Assembly: GCF_037975245.1 (NCBI RefSeq)
Contig: NC_092583.1
Span: 7,393,264-7,457,263, forward strand
Length of the DNA: 64,000 bases
From: Apostichopus japonicus
Lineage: Eukaryota; Echinodermata; Holothuroidea; Aspidochirotida; Stichopodidae
Direction of reading: 5' to 3'
Made by a program: the position numbers and the translations under genes. How positions within the stretch are numbered: the stretch's first letter is position 1; each line of letters starts with the position of its first letter. Positions 45,365 through 59,159 of the stretch are shown in pieces. Below the pieces are notes generated by a model. The model was not told the DNA's origin, made no database searches, and saw nothing but the letters and a program-made list of their open reading frames with translations.

Positions 45365-46912
45365 CAAACCCTTTTGTAGCTTAGTGACATCCTACATGTT
45401 GATGGATATTTCGTGTTTTCATGAAGTTAATCAGAGCGATTCCTGGTGTCTATATCAGAGAAAACCGGCGTAGCATATTAGTTCTGCCGGTGGTAGAACC
45501 AATTGATAAAACTGATTATAAAAAATAATCGATGAGATCACATTTTCCTCTTTATCATTTGAGTTTTAGATCGCTTTATATCGCATTAATCTATAACAAC
45601 AAAATACATTTCTTTCAAATCAATTCAATAGCGGGAGACGATTATGTGGAATACAAATAAAGAAATTCCTTTTAGAAGTACTGTAAATGTAACTGCTCAT
45701 CTACACAACAAGCATCAGTGTTACTATAGCAACTTTAAGTGCCACCTTTTAAGATAATATTTAACACAAAAGGATTTCAAAATCTTAAATATACTCTTCA
45801 GATTTTAGGAGGGTGTGATCTACCTCACTTGATGAAAAAAGAAGTAAAAACATGATAAACAGGAATTAGCTAAGGCTTTATTTTCTACAATAGTTTACAA
45901 GAAAGACATTGCAAGTGTTGTTATGCTTTATGTTATTTGCTTGTTTACCCCAACCACTATCATGGTCTTGTGATGTGCCCCCACCGCTTCTTAACATGTA
46001 TGTCATTTGTAACACTTTGTCAGTTCGACACTGTAGACTTTTGTTATCCAACAGAACGTACCTTTAACATGTATTTACTGCACTTAAATGGATGATGACG
46101 ATGTTGAAATTTAATTTTCTCTGTGTAAGAAATTGCTTGATCTGTGCTTGTGAGTGCATGTAAGGCAATTAGACTTGTGTTGCTAAGGAACAGTGAATCC
46201 TGTCGTCTGCTACTTACGTCAATGTACACTGTACATACACAGTCCCAATAGACTGAATGTGCTTCATCTACAGTTCAATCTTTTTATAGGAACAAGCAAC
46301 TTTCCAATTGACAAATTGCAATAAACATTGATACGTGCATCACTTGGCTAATATTCTGGGTTTGCTATTTTTTTCAGGATTTTTACAGCTGTCCAATGAT
46401 GAAACTAGTTGTAGAAGAGATACATCTATACTATGAATACTATATAAGTTAGAGAAGTGTTACCATAGAGCACATCAAAGACCCTCCATGGTTGTTATGC
46501 TTACTTTTTAAACATCTCCTTATTGACATATTAAAGTGATCTAGCCTTCACTAGTATATCTATAATCGACTCCCAAATGACCTTAGTTTAGTTGCCATAA
46601 ATTTGTTTCAGATATACAACAGATACCCAGATTTTTTTTTTGTATTAGATAATGATCACATGACTACCAGAGGAATAGTGCAACATTTAAAGTTTCATAT
46701 CAGCTTGATGATTAAACCCAGGTGAACATTGACACATACCTACAATTATTGTTTCCATCTTCATAAACACTCATCAATACACAGTCGGGAAAGGAGAAAC
46801 TTTAGGAGTAAATTAGTAGCAGTGTATTGCTTCAATGATCTCAGGTGAGAACGAAGATCCACCAAAACCAGGAATAGATTAACGAGGAAGACTACATATT
46901 TTGTACAATCAT

Positions 46913-46946
46913 TCCCACACCCCATACCCCATACCCCATACCCCAC
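46913..46946. repeat. (CCCATA)n short tandem repeat
   Basis: Four to five imperfect copies of CCCATAC/CCCACAC. Inserted in the segmental duplication where the original has none. Confidence 0.8.
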
Positions 46947-48044
46947 CTTTAGACATTTTTAGGGTTAGACTTCTGCAAACGTATATGAGCTTTCACCTAT
47001 ATAAAATTGTGCAGCAAGTTTACTACCATGAATATATCTACCTTGCATATATTATCTTTTTCACAGGAAAGTTTTCAAGATGAGGACATTCGATATCTTG
47101 ACATTTGGACCTTTGGTGACTCAAAATGACCTTCGACCTCCACCCAAAATTATAGAGTTCTTGTGCTCACTATAAGAAGACATATGTCAAATATAAGCTA
47201 TGTGATGTAACTTTTCTTGGGTTATCTTGGGTTTACAAGGCTTGTGTTTATTGGGCTTTACAGATTGTGACCTTTGATGACCCCAAATGACCTTTGACCT
47301 CCACCACAAACAATAAGGTTCTTGAATTCATTGTAGGAAAGCTACATGCAAAGATTTGACGTTTTGCCCCCTGGTGAGTCTGAAATATACTCTTGAGGTA
47401 CACCAAATTGTGCAAAAACTCTACACTACATAAAGCTATCCTACAATGCATATATGAGCTCCTTTGATGTTCAGATTCTGGAGATTTGTAGAGATCTTCA
47501 CATTTTCCCCAACTGACATTTGACCTCCACCCAAACCTATAGGGTCGTTTTCCTGATTGTGGGGAAGCCACATGATGAATATGTTAACTGCAGATGTTAC
47601 CGATCTTGAGATATTGTGTTTACAGTCTAGGATGTTACAAACAAACACACAAACACACGCACCCACGCAAACCTGACTGCATAGGTTAACATACACACGA
47701 ACTTGAATGTATATTCACTTGCCTTCAGTTGATATAACCAACTGATTTTACATAGTTGAATGTACTCATGATCACATCACACTACATGTAACATTTTTTG
47801 AACATGAATTTTATTTAATTCATTGATCTACTTCTGTAAAGCTCTAGATTATGTTGTCACATTGTAATACCTTCAACATTGAAATATTTTATCATAAATT
47901 CAACACATTAATGGTCTAGTCACAATATTTTCCTAACTTTATAAATACACACTTCTTTTCTAAAGATGGTATGATGGCTAATAATAAATAGGTCTACTGT
48001 TCTATAGTCCTATTTCACTTACTATACGTAATAATACGTAGACA

Positions 48045-49136
48045 CCTTTCACACTTTCCCGGATCACGCGTCGGGTCTTGCCGGATCGAGGCTACATGTA
48101 CATCCGGCATGATCCATAGTCTGACCCGGCATGATCCGGGATGTTCCGTACCTATCTATGGCAGTCCGTACCGATCCATAGTGGCCTTCCGATCCGGAAA
48201 AGTTTGAACATGTTTAAAAAAGAAATCGAGTCCAACCACGGATTAAAAGCACGAACAGGACCCTGAGTGAACCAGTACCGTAGCAACCCGTAGACGATAT
48301 GTCGCAACCCCTAGTGGACCCTAGCGCACTCCTAGTAAGACATGATCACGTGATCGGTGACAGGCCCACTACGGGTTGGTACGTATTGGTACATATAGAA
48401 AAAGATCGCGTGAAGTATTGGTATGTACGCACTACGGCTTGATACAACTTGCTATGGCTCGAAACGTGTTGTGACGGGTTGATACGGATTGGTACGGGTT
48501 GGTACGAATCGAGGCACCCGATTCATGTGTCAAGTAGTGCGGTTTGTCCAACTATCCAATCATTCTGCCTTTCTCCATTGATCAGAGCACATCTCTACGT
48601 CACAGCAGTTCATCATACCATCAAAGAACATGGCACCACGAGGGTGAGAAAGAGCCAAGTATCAGCCGCTACAGAGTCATCAGAGGCTGGATGCAACGTT
48701 GAATCAAGGCCTGGATCCAGATCTGCATCTACTTCTGGAGAGGTTTCCAGAGGTCCTTCATGTATGAAGTATGGTGTGGAATGAATGGCTGTATCGGGTG
48801 GAAGGTCCTCTTGATATTACCGTACCAAACCGTAATAACCCGTAGGAATACGTAACTGCCCGTAGAAAGCGATAGTGGAACCACTGACATCAAACCGTAA
48901 TTAAGAGAACCGTATAGCTATCCGTAAGTCATCCTTGCATATAATGAGTAGACCCGGAAGCTATCCGTAACAATTCTTATATCAACCCGTAACAACGCCG
49001 TAGTAACCCATACTGGACTCATATGACCCGTAACAACCCGTTCTGGATTAGCAGCATCGCCTTTCCGGTCACGGAGGCTGCCTGATGGCCTTGCGCTACG
49101 GATCGTTCCAATCGATCTGGGAAAGTGTGAAAGGGG
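48045..49136. mobile_element. inverted-repeat element with CCGTA-rich interior, copy 2
   Basis: Same terminal inverted repeats as 28,696-29,322 and the same flanks, so it was copied by the segmental duplication and did not insert independently. It carries about 280 bp (about 48,505-48,785) with no counterpart in copy 1 and a more complex base composition. Confidence 0.6.
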
Positions 49137-49237
49137 CATTACCAATTCTTGCTGATTCAATGCTCCCCATTTCTGCTTCAAGACCTCTTGTAAGGCCATG
49201 GATTATTTGGCTAAGACTTCACAAGTTCTGTAAGAAA

Positions 49238-49473
49238 AGTTGGCACAGTGGTGAACGCCGGTGCCTTTCAATCATAAGTCCCGAGTTCGAGTCACTCCAA
49301 GATTAATGTATGTCGTCTGGTTACAGAGTTGTTGACAATTCATAATCATGGACGTTATATATGAATGTAAGAGACTGACTTTAGTCAGCTTGCGGCTTTG
49401 ATAAGCCAATGGTGGCTCCTTTGCGAGTTCCTGCTTGCAGGAGGATCTAAAATACATACAAATACATACATAC
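49238..49473 (+). mobile_element. tRNA-derived SINE copy 2
   Basis: Intact A box (TGGCACAGTGG) and B box (GAGTTCGAGTC), the same 'agagactgac...tgcaggaggatctaaaata' body as copy 1, and an (ATAC)n tail. It interrupts the decayed copy of exon 5. Confidence 0.75.
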
Positions 49474-50012
49474 TTCCAAAAGGAACCGGTCAGGAATGGT
49501 GGAAAAACTTTTCTATAAAAAGGAATGTAGGCCTATCACATTGAAGGACAAACCTTCATTTAAATCAATTTGTTTTATTAATTTTATTTTTTGATTATCA
49601 ATAAGTCCCATAATATGCTTCAATCTACTCATATTTTGCCATAGCACATGCAGAATTCCTGTTTTGTTAATTAACTTAAACTATCAGTTGCGACTAAACA
49701 ATTAGAACAATACGGTGTAACTTCAGTTCAGTAGAGAACTTCCCCATCAACAACACATTCCGCCATGCGTTGCAAACTCTCTGAAAGATCTGTTCATGAG
49801 ATAAAGTGAATAAATATTTTTACCGTGTGGGTGAAAATAGAGACGTGTAGGCTAGATGTTTCACTTACAGATTAATACAATAGGGATTTTGTACTCGTGA
49901 TGTAAAAGTTCCAAGCCTAGAAGGATCTTTGTCAAATTTCCACTTCTTGAATGTCTTACCTGAGATCTTGGCCTATCATGGCACTTGCAAACTTCCATAT
50001 CATGATCGTTTA

Positions 50013-51975
50013 CAGGCGCGTATCCAGGGGGGGGGGGGCGTTGGGGGGTAAGGAAAAGAGGAGAGAAAAAAAAGAGAAGAAAAAAGGGAAAAGGAGGGGG
50101 GAAAAAAGAAAAGGAGGAGAGGAAGGAAGGGAAAAGAAAAAGAAAAAAAAGAGAAAAAGGAGAAAAGGGGGGGGGGGGGAGTAGAAGATAGCCAAGACCT
50201 CGGGAAGAGAAAGAGGAACAGTCATAGTTAAAGCGCTGATCCCTACTATATACACAGGGTAGCCAGTGACAGATCAAGGATTACGGAGGGGGTGTGCGCC
50301 TCACCCTACCCCTTACACCGACAACTCCATTTTTGACGTTTCCATTTTTCCTCTCTCACTAATGTATCTATATAAATACTATATATGGTCTATCATAACG
50401 CGTGTGTGTGTGTATGGACGCCTTAAACAATTGTACAATTGTGCTATATGGAACCAACTGTGGCTGGTCTTGAACTCGACCGAGTCGTCGGGGAACATGA
50501 CGCATTTCGGGAAGGGGCGGCCGCCCAACCCCCCGAGCAAATTTTCTTTATGACATCGCTAGTAATTCAAAATAGACAATGCTTAGATGCAACTTACCAA
50601 GGCCTGGGAAGTGTCATTTCCAGCGATCTGGGAGGCATTTTCGGCCAAAAATTTTATTGTACGCTTCGCGCCAACTCATGGTGGCGCTTCGCTTAGATAG
50701 TTTGCCTACAGGCTTCGCTCCTCCCTTGGCAATTACTCGCTACACTCCTTTTCGAATTTGTAAAGCAAAGAGCAGATATAACATCATATCAGTGAGCATT
50801 GAAATGCATGTTCCAGGATGAACAGCCCCTAAAACTGTCTATGTGTGTAGTCAAAGGCGTAGGAGCCCAATTGGATTTGGGGGCTGTAATGACTTGCCCG
50901 AAAAAAAAGCCAAAATTATTCGCGCGCTTCGCGCGCGTTCAACATATCGATGCAAATATCATATAAGCAAGCATCGGTCATTACATCGCATGCCATCGTT
51001 TACCGTACGGTCCGTGAAAGTTGCACAGTATACCGCCGGATGCTAATGTAAACAACCAAATGTGTTATGTAGATGGAGAAAAAGCATACAGATCCATTTA
51101 TGTCAAAACTCTCTTTTACAGTAGTAATATCGGCCAAGCTTAGAACTTCATTTTAATTACCAAGGAGATAATTTTTAAGCTATTCATTGCTATTTATTTT
51201 TCTTTCAGTAGGTGCCAGAAAAAGATGGGGAAAATTTGGTTGGGGTGGGGGGGGGGGGGGGCTGCAGCCCCCGCCTCCTACGGGACCTACGCCTATGTGT
51301 GTAGTGTTTGGTTTCGATATACCTGATATCGGAAATATCTGGTATTTTTCATATCCTTCAACGCAGTTTGATAATAGCCATAATAAGAGGTTTTAATATT
51401 TTTACACCAATAAATTAACTGTGTCTGAATTTTCGAAAATTTCCTCACCAACATTCTTCATCATACTTTCCTCTACTCGTGCAATTTTGACCTGTCTGTT
51501 AGGGGTTGAAGGGGTTTTTTCTATATTGGTTGTCCATAGATTGAATTTTGTGCAACATTATGGGTATGTTCTGAAGTGATTTTATTCACGAGAAATGTGA
51601 ATTTTCAAATTCTCAACAAATAATGGGCTTAAAACCTTGAAAAGTCGGGCTTTCGGATATTGTGGGCCGTGACGTAGAATCACCTACAAAAGCAATGATC
51701 CATAGGACATGCAATGAGGTCGAACATGATGTGTAACTGGTGACAATCTTCAAAAAGGTTATGGATGGAAAAAAAACTTTTGGGAAATACTGCGGTTCTC
51801 AGGCAAAAGTGTACATCTGGTTGCTCATTTTCAAGCCCGAGAAGTGCCATTTCCGGTGATCTGGGGGGTATCAAAACCAGAAATTTTCTTGTACGCTCCG
51901 CGCCAAGCGATGGTGGCGCTCCGCTTAGATAGTAATTCGCGCCCCCCGGGTTAGAAAATCCTGGATACGCGCCTG
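50013..51975. mobile_element. non-autonomous DNA transposon family X, copy 2
   Basis: Termini CAGGCGCGTATCCAGG and its reverse complement, with 5-bp direct repeat GTTTA at 50,008-50,012 and 51,976-51,980. The interior matches the 1,507-3,238 copy including the purine tract (50,050-50,180) and the internal direct repeat, plus about 230 bp extra (around 51,110-51,290 differs). The different TSD shows an independent insertion. It lies about 1.5 kb upstream of gene B, as copy 1 lies upstream of gene A. Confidence 0.87.
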
Positions 51976-52328
51976 GTTTAGATTTTGAGCTAGAAGAGAA
52001 GCAAGTTTAGTATACTGAACCCCCACCCTTCAATCTGCTCGCTCGGAGTAATTTCATTTAACCAAAGATTTTATACAATGATTTATATCACCTTCGATCC
52101 TCCCTATTTTCCCACCATCTGTACTTTAAATTATGCTCTTTCATATAAAGGCAGAACAAACGATGACAGTAACTGATAACATGCTTAAACAAACAGTAAC
52201 TGATAACATGCTACTGATAACATGCTTAAGCAAGCTTTACCATAGGTACTTTTACCTCTTTTCTCTGACAATGATTAACCTTTCGAGCGGATGAACACTG
52301 CTCTAAGTGTGTTAGAGCGCCTTTAGCG

Positions 52329-52334
<6 letters not shown>

Positions 52335-52366
<32 letters not shown>
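52335..52366. repeat. (GA)n microsatellite
   Basis: Uninterrupted GAGAGA run inside the dispersed repeat shared with 38,980-39,175, where the matching position is a shorter GAGAGAAAGAGA. Confidence 0.9.
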
Positions 52367-52368
<2 letters not shown>

Positions 52369-52519
52369 CGACCCCAAAATGTAAGTGATGACGCTATTCA
52401 AGAAAACTAACTTTGTCAAAAGGCTCCGCTAATGATGAGTGATGACGCTATTAAAGAAAGCCAACTTGGTATAAAATTTTCACGGGGTGACTTCAGACAG
52501 AATTTCAGTCTTGAGTTCT

Positions 52520-52740
52520 TTGAAAATGAGTGTCTCTCTTCTTTTAATACATTTTAATTATTTTCTTTGACCCTCTATTTGAAAGACCGGAAGTGTAGAC
52601 GAGACCTTGGATTGTAGTAATACTAGAGGACATAGATGGCGTTATTATTATTATAATTATTATTTTTATGACATCATGTACTCAGCAGTTTTTTTTTATT
52701 GTTCGGTATTGTTCAGTATAAAGTAGTATATATATATATG
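52520..52740 (+). pseudogene. copy C: 3' end fragment of the A/B gene family
   Basis: Resembles the last codons of exon 5 ('aatgagtgtctctcttc' against 'aatgagggtccctcttc' in A) and the following 3' flank ('ctatttgaaagaccggaag', 'tactcagcagttttt'). It is joined directly to the dispersed repeat 52,310-52,510 and no other exons precede it. A truncated remnant between the transposon and gene B. Confidence 0.65.
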
Positions 52741-53469
52741 TATGGAACTTTTTTTCACTGTTCTGGATTTTCCAACTCACTACGAATTCAATTATATATA
52801 TATATTCATTTGCCTTTGTCGTTTGATCTCTCGAGTAAGGCAAATATGTCACCAAAACAGAACGAGTATTGTTCGTTACAGGTGACAAACGCCTACAGTG
52901 GAATTACGACCTTCCTTACCGGTTTCGAACCTCTGGACATGCAATCAGCGTCCATAGCCTAGTGGTTGGGTGTCCGCATGTAAAGCTATTCAAACATAGT
53001 GTATACGAACACTGATACACATACAATATGATATGTTATCGTTATTGAGAGTACACTGGCTATAGGCTACGATACTGATGCATAGAGATGCATGTATCCT
53101 AGTTGTGACGTCACTACCCGCTTTGTCACTCCGTTAGATAACGGTATGTGACTGTGTATTAAGAATCATTGACCAACACTGTCTGCGTGTGGAGTAGTAC
53201 TATATCTCCGTTACCGTTACTAAGGTTATAATTTTTATGAATATGCATATATACATGGCCGTATACGCACAAATACACGCACCCACACGGTGAAGTTCTC
53301 TTGTAAATATGCGCGCGTACGCGTGATTCACGCATCTATTCAAATAAGCGCCAACGTCATAATAATGGACTAGTCCGCTGGAGGTCAAGAAACATTGTTA
53401 ACACATTTCTGTGCTGTCGCTTGACTCCGTTCATCGCTGTGTTTCTAAAGCTAAAGGATATTCATCAAA

Positions 53470-56400
53470 ATGGGTGTGTTTCTTCGAAAGTCCACTTAGC
53501 ATCAGTGACTCCAACCGCCCCAAGCGGACGATATGCCAACTTTAAACGGTGGATTGGCCGAAAACGCCGAGCACTGGTGAGTAAAACCATCAGAATATAT
53601 TAGCTGTAAATAGATCAGCTGTAATCACAAAGCGGCATGGAACTCAATCTTTCATCAGTAATAACGTATACGTTTGATATTCAATTAATATAAGTTAAAC
53701 CCTGAACTGAGGTGGAAGGGTGGTAGGGGGATACATCTGTTTTGCACTAGTACTATTTATCCCAGACAAAGCCACGTTGTTAATATTAATCAATGGATAG
53801 ATGATTTGGGAACAATATGACGATGTTTATATGAGCGTGAAAGTCAAAAATATTCCACAAACAGAAAAAATTTCCACAAACATATTGTGTAAAAATATGA
53901 TATCATGACAAATTATTTCTGTATTGTAAACATATCTTTTTTACTGGGGTCGCACAGTAGGTTGGGGGGGGGTGGCGCAAGGTCCACAGTTAGTATGTTA
54001 AATAAAAAAGGTCCTGATAAGATAATAATCGTGTGCTGCAGTGTATCGTTCATAATTTATTGCCCCTATTCGTCTGCTACCGTCTGACTACCCCCTTCCA
54101 CACCGTCTGCATCCCCCTGCCAACAGATTCCCCAGTACGTTTGGGAGAAACATGCAAGTGGGTAAATATTGGAAATAATGGGAACTTTCACCCTAGCTTT
54201 GCTACTAAATAAAAATGATTTATTTTGTGTTACTGTTCACCGGGGGACGCAAAGTGGACTGGACCGAGGGGTGGGTGGGGGGGGGGGGAGAATGTTAATA
54301 AAGTTCCTGGCAGGATAAATGTTGTTTTCAGCTACTATTTTCCATCTTTGAAAGGGGGAGGTGTTATAGATCGATAAAATGGTTCTGTTTCTATTTTTAC
54401 AGTGCAAAACCACTGTGTGCCTGACCGGTGTTCAGCCCTTCAAAGCATCAGAGACTGGGTGCCGAAGCCCATCTAGTACCTCCTCATGGTCTACCAACCT
54501 CTCGGACCACCTAGGAGAGGAATGGCGTGCTAATACATCTGGTAAGAAATATATTTTCTTTCCATTTGAACTTCCATCATCTGTGGTCTCATTTTAGTGA
54601 AATATATTCAATTTAATTGAGAATCTTCATTTGTCCATTAAAAATACAGAAGATAAGATTCATGTTCGCTTAAAATGTGGCGTAATTTATTTTGAGGCTC
54701 AAAGGCAAACAGTAACTAATACTGATTGGATAATTTGCTATTTAATTCATCTTGAAGTAGGCACAAACAAGACAAATTTTAATCAATCTTACGTTACAAC
54801 CTTTTTGTAGTGAATCTCCTTAAATAAAAAACGTTTCGCATGAAAGAATGGTTAATGAGCTTCATCCTCATGAAAATCGATTTATGTTGTCCAGATAATA
54901 ATTTCAATTCTAATTTACTTTTCTTTGTTCGTCGTAGCACCTGAAACTGGCAATGCCCAATGTGCTACCCGCATTATCCGCCGCGGTCACACTGAAACTC
55001 CGGTAGATCAAGACTGCGCATGCGTCACCAACTCCCGAGGATTGGCCAGAACTTCTTGCAATCATCACAGAGATAACATCCAACTTCTCCGAGACATCAT
55101 GACTTTGAGTGGGAATGCCGTCGGTGAAGAAGAGGCTGAACACCTGCTTGATCAGATAAAGACACAAGTCGAGAGGATGTTGCCATCCAAACTGGAGAAG
55201 AGGAAAGACAACGAGGCTGGGGAGGAGATGGACTTGGAGGGCATCCTCAATATCCAGGTAGATCTTACCGCGCAATCATATACCGTGTTTCATATTGCTT
55301 GATACAGATATTCCCGTAAATTAAAAAAGGGAACTTATGTTTTCATCTTGGCTTCACAACCAGGGGACTATGGGTTCAATTGTTGTAGGAACGAGGCTAA
55401 ATCACTGCTGACGCCATTTGCGCGAGTTCTGTCCCCCCCCCCACACCCCCCAATAATTTCTTCAGTCTTTCAAAACCATTCTATCGGACAATTTTGATTT
55501 ATCTTTATCTCACAGAGCATAACACCTGTGGCTTCTACACCTGCCCTGACCCCACTTTCTGGAAGAAAGAGTCGGTTCCAGGAGATGAAGGATGTTTGTC
55601 GTGAAATCTTTCAAGAGGATGAGGAAACGGACAATGAAGAGTGGCAGGAGGAGGTAATCGACATCGACGAAACCGCTGAGATGTCCGAAGAGGAGTTGGA
55701 GGACGGAGAGGAGCCGAAATACGCCAACTCGACGGAGGAGTTGGAGGCAACCATCAATGCAATCTTCAAGAGATGGAACCTGTCGATGCCAGATGATCAG
55801 GGAGAGTTTTCCAAGATCGACGAGACTATCAGATCGTCCATCAGTAGAGCCGCATCTGCTCGTCCGGTAAGATAAATAGGATTTAAAGTTAGAGGGTAGC
55901 AGCTGTATAGGGATAGGCTGAGGACCTGGAGAGGATTCATTCCTCTTTTCTTTGAAAATAGGCAGCAATATTCGTAAAGTTAATGAAACTGTCGGCTAGA
56001 AGCGATCATGCCATAGTTTCCAGTCTGAAATGTCGAGTTTTGTCTCCCCTCCTCCAACCCTCACTATCCCGATCGATTTCCTGTTAAAGAAATTACTGAA
56101 GACTGACAATTGGAATCGTAGAATATAATGTACGCCCTTAAACGATCAAAGTAATAATTTTTTTTTAAATGCTGTAGATACTTGAAACATATCTTTATTT
56201 GCTAATTTAGTTGTTTTTGTTGCATAGTTTCATACCCCGCTCACCCACTCCTTTCCTCTCTATGAAATTGTATTCCACGTTGAACGATAAATTCAAGTTT
56301 ATTTCATTAATTTATACACATCTCGATTCATTAGAAAATAATTGACACGAGTTTGACTAACAAATTTATCAAAAGTTGAAAGTTGAATGAGTTTTGATTT

Positions 56401-56623
56401 TATTTCTGGTTAAACTACTTGTAATATTTCTTCTCTAACGCAGAAAACGGCGGCAATTAGAAAAGTAACTCCACAAGTCTTAGAGCCTCCCACAACTACA
56501 GAAGCAGCCAGTAAACCTTCACAAGAAAAGCTTGAACGACCAAGAGCAGCTCGGTGGCCACGCACACCTTCCACGAAGTGTGGTCCCGAAAATGAGGGTC
56601 CCTCTTCCTTTTATAAATATTAA
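53470..56623 (+). pseudogene. gene B: paralogue of gene A with a codon-3 frameshift
   Basis: Exons: 53470-53576, 54403-54541, 54938-55257, 55516-55866, 56444-56623; all GT-AG, all phases as in A. One base is missing at the start (ATGGGTGTG against ATGGGTTGTG in A), so translation from this ATG stops after nine codons, while the ancestral frame continues open through all exons (about 365 codons). The exon 3 acceptor GTAG is intact, unlike in A. Protein content as for A: acidic exon 4 is about 92% identical by eye, lacks the five extra Glu-rich residues in exon 3, and ends with a Pro/Arg-rich tail. The single lesion against otherwise preserved coding suggests recent loss, a sequencing or assembly error next to a GGG run, or an unseen alternative first exon. 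Confidence 0.65.
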
Positions 56624-57099
56624 TATTTTTCTTTGACCCTCTATTTGAAAGACCGGAAGTGTAGACGAGACCCAGATTGTAGGAATATTAGTGGACCTAG
56701 ATGACGTCATGTACTCAGCAGTTTTTGTGTATTGTTCTTTAGACAATGGTTTGTCTGTGGTTTTCGTCTTTGTGTGTATTATTGTTTGTTTGTGAGTATT
56801 AAGTAGTATCAGGTATAGTTATATATAAGGTATAGTATTATTAAGTAACATGGCGAACACCAAAGTATGTAACACCTTTTTGTAATTTTTTTAAGTAAGA
56901 GTACAGAGGCATTTTTTTACCTTTTTTTCCAGAATTAGTATTAACCTTTTTTCCCTAAAAAACATATTTTTTTTTAATACACTAATCTGTTGTACACACT
57001 TTCACACAATATACTTTACGTAGACTATTATTATAAGTAGAAAGAAGTATTTACATATATTAGTTGATTAAGTATTTGTTTGTTTACATGTTTGCTTGT

Positions 57100-57218
57100 C
57101 TTGGAAACTGTTGGGTCACGTGACTAGTGTAGGTCCAGGTATTTAAGAGGAGAGTGGTCTTGTCGAAACTTCCCGGTCTGGATGTAGAGGGTCAATTAGG
57201 GTTAAAAGATTAAGAAAT
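57100..57218 (+). promoter_or_regulatory. conserved E-box/TATA-like block downstream of gene B
   Basis: Counterpart of 7,801-7,918. GTCACGTGAC at 57,115-57,124 and TATTTAAG at 57,140-57,147 keep the same spacing. The block is better conserved than the sequence on either side of it. Confidence 0.4.
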
Positions 57219-57419
57219 ATCAAAGCAAACATTTAAAATTAAAAATACGAGCTGCTATAAAGATGAAAATATTCAAAATTGTAAATAAACAGAATCATGA
57301 ATGCAAATTTGTAAATATTTTATCATTGCAATCTTTGTAATTTAATTAAAATTCATAATCCACCCTCCCTTAGATTTATCTAATTATTACAGTGCAGTAT
57401 TTCATTGGTACAAATGTTT

Positions 57420-58235
57420 CATCTACCTACTAATTAATATTAATGACAAGCATACCACCTGCTCCCCTCCCCTCCCCTACCCCTCTGCTGCTGTCCACAA
57501 AGAGCATTGAGAGATGTAGCGAGACAAAACGAACAGCGGTAAGCCTCCCGGAGTAGGAGGCCGTACAAAATAAGCAAGCAACAGTGACGACAGAGGAGGA
57601 TTCCATCTTGAAGAAGGGTATTTTGGGGGACGGGGCGGGGGGGGGGGCACGGACTTGGAAGGGAAGTGGCACATCTTACTTCAATTTAAAAGAACAGTTC
57701 AGTGGTTCTCATATTAACCATAGCTAACCTAGAAAAAACAGTAAAATTTGATTTGATTTACAAGTTGAAAACTGTATACCACAGACCCTCAAAACGTCAA
57801 GTATTATACGGACATGGCTGTGACGTCACGGATCCTCTGCGTCCATACTACCGGCATTATTTCAATGACCTCTTTCGCTGGGTCCCCTCCCCTACCAGAG
57901 ACAAAACATATGTCATCTTTACAGTGTAACGATAACGTTTTTGTAAGTGCAAGGCACGTTTTAGTTACGGAATGTATCTTCACGACGTACTGCCATGCGT
58001 ACACCAACTCCACCAAAGTCATGCGGTCTGTGTCTATTTCATAGTTCAGTTATTTATCACATTCACAGTACGGTACTACTATGGCAAATATGCTTATGGA
58101 AAGCGAAAGGAATGTGTCGATAGGTACGACTTTTGTATATTTTAATTCAACAAAAAGTACTCTAGTTTTGACTTTCAGAAACATCTCCCTGGGATGGACT
58201 CACGCACCCACTGGGGTTTCATTCACCCCAGTAAG
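57420..58235. other. intergenic, no gene seen
   Basis: Open frames overlap each other on both strands and show no domain or splice structure. A poly-G tract lies at about 57,637-57,648. Confidence 0.45.
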
Positions 58236-59127
<892 letters not shown>

Positions 59128-59159
59128 TCATTATATGTACTGTCTTATATACTGGCTGG

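Larger units (their letters stand above)
45365..49970 (-). pseudogene. degraded segmental duplication of 23.2-30.2 kb
   Basis: Colinear, same orientation, with many insertions and deletions. Landmarks: decayed exon 7 (about 45,365-45,500; frame-broken), intron 6 sequence (46,675-46,915), the inverted-repeat element (48,045-49,136), decayed exon 5 (49,142-49,226) and intron 4 sequence to about 49,970. Exon 6 and the 400-bp array are missing. A SINE (49,238-49,473) has replaced part of exon 5. No intact coding remains. Confidence 0.7.

Noticed and set aside
55510-55968. 152-codon minus-strand open frame
   Set aside because: Antisense shadow of conserved exon 4 of gene B; no splice or family support. 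The same applies to 6,182-6,397.
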